Source of the DNA: Thermosipho sp. (in: thermotogales)
GTDB lineage: Bacteria; Thermotogota; Thermotogae; Thermotogales; Fervidobacteriaceae
Length of the DNA stretch: 64,000 nucleotides
NCBI GenBank assembly: GCA_017656345.1
Contig: JACDNZ010000002.1
Span: 97,733-161,732, forward strand
Direction: 5' to 3'
Below are positions 16,598-24,043 of this stretch, piece by piece. Below the pieces are notes generated by a model. It did no database searches and had not been told where the DNA came from. It worked only from the letters and a program-made list of their open reading frames with translations. The translations under genes and the position numbers were made by a program. Positions within the stretch are counted from its first letter, which is position 1, and the number at the start of each line of letters is the position of its first letter.

Positions 16598-17488
16598 TTA
16601 CCATATTTCTATTTCTGTTTCAAGTTCAACATTATATTTTTCCTTCACTTTGCGTTTTATAAACTCAATTAATTTTTTAACATCTACAGCACTGGCATTA
16701 CCTCGGTTAATAATAAATCCTGCATGTTTTTCAGATATTTGAGCATCACCGATACTAAATCCTTTTAAACCCAACTTTTCGATTGTACTCCCAACATAAA
16801 AATCAGGTTTTGGTCTTTTAAAAACACTACCTGCACTCGGAAATTCTAAAGGCTGTTTACTATATCTTTTTTTAATTATCTCCAGCATCTTATCTTTAAT
16901 CTTACTTTTCTCACCTGTTGAAATTTTAAGTGCTACTCTTAAAATTATTAATTGATTTTGTTTTTTAAAGATGCTACTTCTATACGAAAAATCTATTTCA
17001 TCTAGTTCTAATTTCAAAATCTTTTTTCCATCAAAGGCTTCAACATATAAAACATTTTCAGCAGTCTCCCACCCATAGGCTCCTGCATTCATATAAACTG
17101 CTCCACCTACACTTCCAGGTATCCCATAAGCTCTTTCCAAACCCGATAAACCTTTTTCCATCATTTCAATACAGAGTTTTTTCAAAGCAGTTCCACTTTC
17201 TACAACAACCTTTTTATCCTGGAAATCTATTTTATCTAATCTTTCTGTGGAAATAACTGCAAAATCCATTCTTTCATCTTTGGGTAAAATATTTGTACAT
17301 TTTCCAACAACTTTTACTTCCATAATATTTGATAATAGTTCATAAGTTTTTATGAAAGTTTCCACACTATTGGGAATAACAAAATATTTTACCGGGCCAC
17401 CAATTTTAAAACTGGTATGATATTTCATTTTATCATTTAAGAATACATCATTCCCTAATTCTAAGAGTTTTTCAAATATCTTTTCCAA
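16598..17488 (-). CDS. murB: UDP-N-acetylenolpyruvoylglucosamine reductase
   Basis: FAD enzyme that makes UDP-MurNAc, the second committed step of peptidoglycan synthesis. Motifs: 'YHTSFKIGGPVKYFVIPN' and 'LERAYGIPGSVGGAVYMNAGAYG' (FAD site), 'FSYRSSIF', 'FPSAGSVFKRP' (catalytic Ser) and 'ISEKHAGFIIN' (proton-relay Glu further on). It is the type II form, lacking the extra Tyr loop of E. coli. The likely start is TTG at 17488 (or 17494), six bases after GGGTGG. Either choice puts the beginning inside the last codons of the upstream GGDEF gene, an overlap of about 17-23 bp, so translation is probably coupled. Confidence 0.93.
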   Translation of the reverse strand: MEKIFEKLLELGNDVFLNDKMKYHTSFKIGGPVKYFVIPNSVETFIKTYELLSNIMEVKVVGKCTNILPKDERMDFAVISTERLDKIDFQDKKVVVESGTALKKLCIEMMEKGLSGLERAYGIPGSVGGAVYMNAGAYGWETAENVLYVEAFDGKKILKLELDEIDFSYRSSIFKKQNQLIILRVALKISTGEKSKIKDKMLEIIKKRYSKQPLEFPSAGSVFKRPKPDFYVGSTIEKLGLKGFSIGDAQISEKHAGFIINRGNASAVDVKKLIEFIKRKVKEKYNVELETEIEIW

Positions 17489-20400
17489 AAACAACCACCC
17501 TATTCCTTCCAAGTTCTTTAGCCTTATATAATGCGTCATCTGCCAAACCAATCAACTCCTCTGGACTGTCCACCTGTAATTCAGGCATGCTGGCTATTCC
17601 AAAACTTAATGTAACTTTCACCGGAAACTCGTTGATATTCTCAATTGCTTTTCTTAACCGTTCAGAAATTTCTACAGCAACTTCTGACTGGGTATTTGAT
17701 AAAACTATAATAAACTCCTCTCCACCGTATCTTCCAACAATATCATTTTTTCTTAAATTATCTTTCAAAACCTCCGCAATTTTTACCAAAACTTTATCAC
17801 CAAACAAATGGCCAAATTTATCGTTTAACTTCTTAAAATGATCAATATCACACATTACCACTGATAAACCCATATTAAATTTTTTAGATCTTACAAAATA
17901 TTCATTAAGCTTTTCGCTTATATAATATCTGGTATAAAGTTTAGTTAAAGGATCAACTACACTTCTCAATCTGGCAATCACGCTTTTCACGACTGTTACA
18001 AAAGCATATTCTATAACTTCTAAAGTATCTAAAATTCTATACATTTCCTCTTGATCAACATATAGTGAGTTATTCGATAAAAGTATATAATATTCTAAAA
18101 ACTTATCTATTTTATCCGAAATCCTAATAAGTAACGGTTCATTTCTCAAAATATCTTCCTGTATATCTAGAAGAGTGTCATCTTCAACATTTGAAACCAT
18201 AAATTCTCTTTCAATTCTCTTGTCCTTTATGTAAATTGCAACTTCTTTAAATGGAAACATGTCATAAAACTTCCCTGCAAAATAATTAATGATATTCATA
18301 GGATCTTCAACAACCTCTATGGCTTTCAATTCTTCAAGCAATTTTAATGCAAAATTAGATTTATTTATTATTACCTTAACCCTTTCCGATATTAAATTGC
18401 TGCTAATCATTTCTTTATAACTACTGATCAATTCATAATGCCTTAAAAACTTTTCATTACTTTTTTTCAAAATATCTGCATAATTTGAAAAGCCAATATC
18501 ATTATATAAAACATAAGCTTTTGAAATATAACTCTGGTATCTATAAAGCTTATTTATTCCTTTATAATATTTTGCATAACCTTCATACAAAAGTGCCAAT
18601 GATAATCTTAAATTTTGAGTCGCATAATCAGTCTCTAACAATTTCAAATGTTCAAAATATCCATCAGGATCAACCTTCACAATTTTTTCTCCCAGTAACG
18701 CATATGCTTCTTCTCTCCACAAAAATGTAGAAGAATCTCTAAACTTTTCCCATTTTTCTTTAAAATCTTTTTCATCAGCCAATACTAAATCAGCAAACAA
18801 ATTAAAATCAGCTACTTTAAAAGCATGTTGTTCTTTATTTTTTCTATACAAAGCCCTTGCCTTATCAATCTTACCGGTAAAAGCATACAATAAAAATAGT
18901 GTTCTTAAATAGCTTTTTTCAATTTGTAAAGCTTCTTCTATATCTTTTGCTTTATTTATAGTAACAATGCCTCTTTCAAAATCACGATTATACGTATGGA
19001 AAAATGTTTCTAATACATATGTATATGCTAATTCTCTTTTCAAATCTTTCAAACTTAAAACTTTTCTAATCATATTAAGTTGAGAAAAGAATTCTTCTAT
19101 TTCGCCCATATATAACAACGAGTTTATTTTATTTAATTTTGCAAGAAGTGCCAGATCCGGAAGTGCGGCTGTTTCAGCTGCTTCAATTGATTTATCGTAA
19201 TATAATGATGCGATTTTCATATTATCAATGTGTACTGCAATATTATTATAAATTAAGGGGAGTAAATGATAAAGTTTGCAATTTTTAGCTAAATCTTTTG
19301 CTTTATTTAAATATTCTAATGCTAATTTTATATCTCTTGTAGATATAATATTTGAAATCAAAAGAAGACTTCTTATTTTCACATCATTAACAAAAGAAGA
19401 ATCAGAATTGATACTTCTATAAATTTCTTCTAATTCCTTAACACTTATCTTATCAATTTTTCCCAGATTAAATAAAGCAGTGTAATACAACAATTTTCTT
19501 CTATAGGTTCCAAGTTTGCCAAAACCCTCTAATCTTCTCTTATCTTTCTCAAAAAATTCAACAATTTCCTTGTTTCTCATTTCAATAATCTTTGATGCTG
19601 CTTTCCAATATTCATACAATTTCAGATCTGGAATTTCGTAATCAACTTTTTTCCTCAATCTATAGTAAATTTCCGTTTTAAATCTAATAAGCGAGTATGA
19701 AAATCTTCCCTCAGGTAAAATTTGCTCAGCATCTGTGATCAACTTTAGAAGGTAACTTGGCGAATAGTATTCCTCCAACCCCATTTTAACAACTTTTATA
19801 TACAGTTGAAAAGCTTTTAAGTATTCTCCTATCATTTTATAATGCCAGGCATTTTTTAATAATACCTCATCTAGATACACTTTATTAGAAGGTGCATTTA
19901 TTATCTTAAGATGGATTTCTTTTCTTTTTTGCTCATCAAATGAATAATAAAAACGTTCCCAATATTGTTTTAAAGTAAATCGATAATTATTATATTCTTT
20001 GTAAATTATTCCCATATCTCGGGCAACATTCAATACCCTTGACAATTTCACATTAAGTGCCTTTTCAAGAGTTTCTATATCTTTAAGTGTAAACTTTTGA
20101 CCTAAAAATGAGAGATAACTAATCTTTTTAAACGTTTCAGGATCTAAATCATTCAAAATAAAGCTTATATTGTTAAAATCCATTTCTGACAATTTATCAA
20201 CATCATATTTCCAGCAATCTTTCTCCAAATTCCTTGTTATTACCTGCTTTTCAATTAGAGTTCTTAATACTTCTACAACTAAACCAGGATAACCGTCACT
20301 AAGCTTAAACACAAAATTCACCAACGGTTCAACAGCTTCAATCTTCCCGAAGGTTCTTTCAATTAATTTTTTAACATCCTCTTTTGAAAATACACTTAAA

Positions 20401-21515
20401 GTTACTTTATCATCAAATTCATCAAATTCTTCAGTTGACGCAGCTATAATTAAAAACCGACCACTATACCTCAAAGATTTCAAGCTCAACAATAGAGCTT
20501 TAAAATCTTCAGGTTTCTCATGATAATCATCAACAATTATATAAACATTACTAAGTGAATCAATTACTTCTCCCAGCAATGAAGCAATTGTATCAATTTT
20601 ACATATTTTTCTTTTAGTACAATTTAAAAGAATATTTTCTAGATTTTTCTCAACCTTACCAGAAGAAACTCTCAAAAGTTGCAAAATAAGATCGTCACCA
20701 TTTAAAGGTCTAATAACATTCTTGCCTTCAGAAATTAAAATAGACTGAATATTATTTAAGAAAGTTGTCTTTCCAATTCTTTGAGGTCCAACTATTCCTA
20801 TTATTTTTTTTGTTTTGTCTTCAATTTTCTTCATAACAGGGTCAATTTCAGCCCTTTGTATAATGGGTATTACAAAATTTTGCTTTATAAATGTTCCAAT
20901 AGAGTATGGAAGATTAAAAAGCAACCTTCTTTTTTGGGGATCCTCCCAAAGTAGATTTTTTGAGATTTTTCTAATACTTTTTGGTGGATTTAAAAATTCA
21001 ATAGCTTTACCTATTACATACAGTGTTGATTCTTCTAATATAACTTTTTGACTCAAAACTTCCGGAGCAACAAATACGTTTTTCCCATTTTTCGGTGGTT
21101 TCTTTGGATTTAACCATAAAGGTGGAAGAAGTTTTAACTCGAAATTTTCAGTAAACAAAATATCATCAAATGAAAATACAGGTAATTTTAAATTTGACAT
21201 GTCATATACTTTTTTGGCAAATTCCAAAAGTTTATATGCAATATATTTTCTCATAATTCCATCTATTTCATTTAACTTTATTTCTCTTTCGCGGTTATAA
21301 GGAAAAATTATTCTAACCTCATCTTTAAACAAATACCTTTCTGGAACTATTACCTCGTCAAATGTTTCAAATAATTTGAAATACAAAACCAAATTCTGGT
21401 AATCTCCTATTATGTCTTTAGGTACAATTTTTAATCTTTTTAATACCTGGTTATCATCTTCTATTAAATACTCTTCCCCCGTATATGTATTTCGCAAAAA
21501 CTTTAAAATCCTCAT
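17472..21515 (-). CDS. Pseudokinase-STAND ATPase-TPR-diguanylate cyclase (GGDEF) protein
   Basis: A 1347-residue cytoplasmic signalling protein predicted to make cyclic di-GMP. Residues about 40-200 resemble a degenerate Ser/Thr kinase lobe: 'FSFDDILFTENFELKLL' sits where the catalytic loop and DFG would be, without HRD or DFG, and 'FVAPEVL' (148-154) is the APE motif. A STAND/AAA ATPase follows, with Walker A 'GIVGPQRIGKTT' (240-251) and Walker B 'VYIIVDD' (324-330). Helical TPR-like repeats cover about 540-1050, then a GAF-like region to 1170. The C-terminus is a GGDEF domain with an intact 'GGEEF' (1264-1268) and an RxxD inhibitory site (1255-1258), so it should be active and product-inhibited. 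It is co-transcribed with nrnA, 20 bp upstream. No EAL or HD-GYP partner is in the window. Confidence 0.82.
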   Translation of the reverse strand: MRILKFLRNTYTGEEYLIEDDNQVLKRLKIVPKDIIGDYQNLVLYFKLFETFDEVIVPERYLFKDEVRIIFPYNREREIKLNEIDGIMRKYIAYKLLEFAKKVYDMSNLKLPVFSFDDILFTENFELKLLPPLWLNPKKPPKNGKNVFVAPEVLSQKVILEESTLYVIGKAIEFLNPPKSIRKISKNLLWEDPQKRRLLFNLPYSIGTFIKQNFVIPIIQRAEIDPVMKKIEDKTKKIIGIVGPQRIGKTTFLNNIQSILISEGKNVIRPLNGDDLILQLLRVSSGKVEKNLENILLNCTKRKICKIDTIASLLGEVIDSLSNVYIIVDDYHEKPEDFKALLLSLKSLRYSGRFLIIAASTEEFDEFDDKVTLSVFSKEDVKKLIERTFGKIEAVEPLVNFVFKLSDGYPGLVVEVLRTLIEKQVITRNLEKDCWKYDVDKLSEMDFNNISFILNDLDPETFKKISYLSFLGQKFTLKDIETLEKALNVKLSRVLNVARDMGIIYKEYNNYRFTLKQYWERFYYSFDEQKRKEIHLKIINAPSNKVYLDEVLLKNAWHYKMIGEYLKAFQLYIKVVKMGLEEYYSPSYLLKLITDAEQILPEGRFSYSLIRFKTEIYYRLRKKVDYEIPDLKLYEYWKAASKIIEMRNKEIVEFFEKDKRRLEGFGKLGTYRRKLLYYTALFNLGKIDKISVKELEEIYRSINSDSSFVNDVKIRSLLLISNIISTRDIKLALEYLNKAKDLAKNCKLYHLLPLIYNNIAVHIDNMKIASLYYDKSIEAAETAALPDLALLAKLNKINSLLYMGEIEEFFSQLNMIRKVLSLKDLKRELAYTYVLETFFHTYNRDFERGIVTINKAKDIEEALQIEKSYLRTLFLLYAFTGKIDKARALYRKNKEQHAFKVADFNLFADLVLADEKDFKEKWEKFRDSSTFLWREEAYALLGEKIVKVDPDGYFEHLKLLETDYATQNLRLSLALLYEGYAKYYKGINKLYRYQSYISKAYVLYNDIGFSNYADILKKSNEKFLRHYELISSYKEMISSNLISERVKVIINKSNFALKLLEELKAIEVVEDPMNIINYFAGKFYDMFPFKEVAIYIKDKRIEREFMVSNVEDDTLLDIQEDILRNEPLLIRISDKIDKFLEYYILLSNNSLYVDQEEMYRILDTLEVIEYAFVTVVKSVIARLRSVVDPLTKLYTRYYISEKLNEYFVRSKKFNMGLSVVMCDIDHFKKLNDKFGHLFGDKVLVKIAEVLKDNLRKNDIVGRYGGEEFIIVLSNTQSEVAVEISERLRKAIENINEFPVKVTLSFGIASMPELQVDSPEELIGLADDALYKAKELGRNRVVVFGKDI

Positions 21516-21535
21516 AAAACCCCCCTAACTTTGTA

Positions 21536-22519
21536 TTACTTTGTTTCGCTCTCCAACAGAGATTTTGTTACCTTTATAACTTCTTCCACAATTTCCTCAA
21601 TATTTCCCTTTAATGTTGTACCAGCTGCTCTTTGATGCCCTCCACCACCTAAAATAACAGCAATTTTATTTACATCAAACCATTCTTTTGATCTAAAGCT
21701 TACGTGTACTTCACCTTCTACATATTCAGATAAAAAAACTGCTACTTCAATTCCTTTTAATGATCTCAACTCACTTACAAAACCTCCACTATCTTCTTCT
21801 GTACAATTAAAATCTTTATAATCCTTCTGTGTTAAATAAGAATAAGCTAAAAGGCCATTACAATCTATTCTTAACTTTTCGATCATTCTTGAAAGAAGTT
21901 TAAACTGTTCTACTTTTTTATTTTCTAATATCATTCTAGCTATTTGATCTGGCTTTGCTCCATAACTAATCAACTTAGCTGCATCTTTGAATACCTTTTC
22001 ATCTGCGTTTGAATATCTAAAAAAACCTGTATCAGTTTCAATTCCCATCAAATTAAGATGCGATAACCTTTCATCATATTTAATTCCCAACTCTTCGTTA
22101 AGCCTAAGAATCATTTGAGCGGTAGCAGCAAAGGTAGGATCAACCCAATTATAGTTACCAAAATAAACATTAGTTGCATGATGATCAATAACTATTACTC
22201 TATATTTTTCCAGCATTTCCGAAAATCTACCAACTCTATCCGGACTTGATGCATCAACAATTACAACTAAATCTGGTTTATATTCTTTCACTTCTTCATA
22301 CGATTTTATCAAACTTACTTCGGGAATTTCATAAAAATATGAAGGGATTTTCCAATCAATAGCACAAACAACCTCTTTACCCAATTTTTCCAAACCCAAA
22401 CACAATGACAAAACTGAACTTATATCATCACCATCAGGCATAATATGCCCAATTACCAATATTTTCTTGGACTCATTAATCAATCCTACTATGTTTAAAA
22501 ACTCGTTTGCTGCAGCCAT
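21536..22519 (-). CDS. nrnA: DHH-family oligoribonuclease / pAp phosphatase (NrnA type)
   Basis: Degrades very short RNA oligomers and 3'-phosphoadenosine-5'-phosphate; related enzymes also clear pGpG and linear dinucleotides. The DHH domain shows 'VIGHIMPDGDDISSVLSL' (metal ligands), 'VVIVDASSPDRVG' and 'VIVIDHHATN' (the DHH motif). The C-terminal DHHA1 domain ends with 'LGGGGHQRAAG'. 327 residues is full length. It overlaps the stop of the PNP gene by one base and precedes the GGDEF gene by 20 bp. Pairing an oligonucleotide-degrading enzyme with a c-di-GMP synthase is suggestive, since pGpG is the c-di-GMP breakdown product, but a shared role is inference. Confidence 0.9.
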   Translation of the reverse strand: MAAANEFLNIVGLINESKKILVIGHIMPDGDDISSVLSLCLGLEKLGKEVVCAIDWKIPSYFYEIPEVSLIKSYEEVKEYKPDLVVIVDASSPDRVGRFSEMLEKYRVIVIDHHATNVYFGNYNWVDPTFAATAQMILRLNEELGIKYDERLSHLNLMGIETDTGFFRYSNADEKVFKDAAKLISYGAKPDQIARMILENKKVEQFKLLSRMIEKLRIDCNGLLAYSYLTQKDYKDFNCTEEDSGGFVSELRSLKGIEVAVFLSEYVEGEVHVSFRSKEWFDVNKIAVILGGGGHQRAAGTTLKGNIEEIVEEVIKVTKSLLESETK

Positions 22520-23319
22520 TAGAGCACCTCCAGTGACTTAAGGACAAGATTGGAAAAATCATTTTTTACTTTATTTGCAACTTCTACTACCTCTTCATGC
22601 GAAAGAGGCTGTTCCAAAATACCAGCAGCCATATTTGTTACACATGAAAACACCAAACAATCTATATTACAATGTCTTGCTGAAATTATTTCTGGTACTG
22701 TTGACATACCTACCAAATCAGCACCAAAATTACGGAAAGCCCTTATCTCAGCAGGTGTTTCATAACTTGGGCCTAATACCGCTAAATATACTCCCTCTTT
22801 TAAGTCTGGAAACAATTGTTTTACTTTTTCTACCCACTTTTTATCTAAAATACTTGACATATCAGGAAATCTCGGACCATATTTTTCTTCATTGGGTCCA
22901 ATTAGAGGATTTCTAAACTGTAAATTTATGATATCTTTTACAAGTATTATATCACCAGGATTATATGTTTTGTTAATTGCTCCTGCAGCATTGGTTATCA
23001 AAAGCTTTTTAACACCAAGTTCTTTCAAAGTATACACAACAAACTTTATGATTTCAGGCGACCAACCTTCATAAAGATGAAATCTACCTTTTAAAGCTAC
23101 AACTTTCTTCCCAGATAATCTACCAAAAACTAATTTTCCTTCATGACCTGGAGCAGTTGAGTGTGGAAAATAAGGTATCTCTTTGTACGATATTTCCATT
23201 CTCTCTTCTATCTCATCAGCTAAAAATCCTAATCCGGAACCCAGGATTAAACCAATTTGTGGTTCTTCATTTATTTTCCCTTTAATATAATCTACTGTTT
23301 GGTTTAATTTTTCCTTCAC
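22519..23319 (-). CDS. Purine nucleoside phosphorylase (class I, trimeric type)
   Basis: Splits inosine, guanosine and deoxy forms with phosphate, for purine salvage. Motifs: 'IGLILGSGLGFLADEI' (phosphate loop), 'PHSTAPGHEGKLVFG', 'LLITNAAGAINKTYNPGDI', 'GVYLAVLGPSYETPAEIRAFR' region (base-binding Glu) and 'VGMSTVPEIISARHCN' (the conserved Met-Ser-Thr). 266 residues matches the low-molecular-mass trimeric class. GTG start six bases after GGAGGGG. First gene of the long minus-strand run reaching manA; its stop overlaps the nrnA start by one base. Confidence 0.93.
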   Translation of the reverse strand: MKEKLNQTVDYIKGKINEEPQIGLILGSGLGFLADEIEERMEISYKEIPYFPHSTAPGHEGKLVFGRLSGKKVVALKGRFHLYEGWSPEIIKFVVYTLKELGVKKLLITNAAGAINKTYNPGDIILVKDIINLQFRNPLIGPNEEKYGPRFPDMSSILDKKWVEKVKQLFPDLKEGVYLAVLGPSYETPAEIRAFRNFGADLVGMSTVPEIISARHCNIDCLVFSCVTNMAAGILEQPLSHEEVVEVANKVKNDFSNLVLKSLEVL

Positions 23320-23354
23320 TTTTTTCCCCTCCTTTGATAAAATAATTATAGCAT

Positions 23355-23371
23355 ATCATAAACAATATGAT
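23355..23371. promoter_or_regulatory. Small palindrome between divergent PNP and rpe genes
   Basis: ATCATA-aacaa-TATGAT, a perfect six-base dyad with a five-base centre, in the 82-bp divergent gap. It abuts the TATAAT at 23372-23377 that could serve rpe. An operator role is a guess from position. Confidence 0.25.
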
Positions 23372-23401
23372 TATAATCTCTTTTGATGGGAGGAAAATAA
23401 A

Positions 23402-24043
23402 ATGATAAAATTTAGCGCATCAATATTAGCAGCTGATTTATCGAATTTAAAGTCCGAAATCCAGAGAGTTGAACCTTTTATAGATGAAATACATCTGGAC
23501 ATAATGGATGGACATTTTGTTCCTAACCTAACTTTTGCATATCCAATTCTAGATGCTGTAAAAAAATGCACTAATCTACCAATCGATGCTCATTTAATGG
23601 TAACAAATCCAGAATTTCATGTTGAAAAGTTAATAAAACTGGGTGTTGACAAAATAACCATTCACATTGAAACATCCAATCATATTCACAAATTAATCAC
23701 TCAAATCAAGAATGCGGATATTCAAGCATTTATAACTCTTAATCCCGGTACTCCATTAAATACACTCGAAGAAATTATAAGCGACGTTGATGGAGTTTTA
23801 ATCATGAGTGTTAATCCTGGATTTTCCGGTCAAAAATTCATTGCTAAATCATTAGAAAAAATTAAAAAGCTTAAAGAGTGGAAAATGAAATACGGAATGG
23901 ACTATTTGATTTCAGTAGACGGTGGTATCAACTCTGAAAATATTCAAACTGTTGTAAATGCGGGAGCGGATATTCTCATAATGGGATATGGGATTTTTAA
24001 AAACGAACAATTAGAAGATTTAAGTAAGGCATACCGGAAATGA
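23402..24043 (+). CDS. rpe: Ribulose-phosphate 3-epimerase
   Basis: Interconverts ribulose-5-phosphate and xylulose-5-phosphate in the pentose phosphate pathway. TIM-barrel motifs: 'FSASILAADLSNL' at the N-terminus, 'IHLDIMDGHFVPNLTF' (metal His and catalytic Asp), 'DAHLMVTNPE', 'VLIMSVNPGFSGQKFI' and 'SVDGGINSENI'. 213 residues is typical. ATG start after GGGAGGA. Its last codons overlap the start of dnaE (ATGA), so a sugar-phosphate enzyme and the replicase share an operon here. Confidence 0.95.
   Translation: MIKFSASILAADLSNLKSEIQRVEPFIDEIHLDIMDGHFVPNLTFAYPILDAVKKCTNLPIDAHLMVTNPEFHVEKLIKLGVDKITIHIETSNHIHKLITQIKNADIQAFITLNPGTPLNTLEEIISDVDGVLIMSVNPGFSGQKFIAKSLEKIKKLKEWKMKYGMDYLISVDGGINSENIQTVVNAGADILIMGYGIFKNEQLEDLSKAYRK

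Noticed and set aside
17489..17551. Longer murB start inside the GGDEF gene
   Set aside because: The extra residues translate GGDEF-domain coding sequence in another frame, and no ribosome site fits the earlier ATG.
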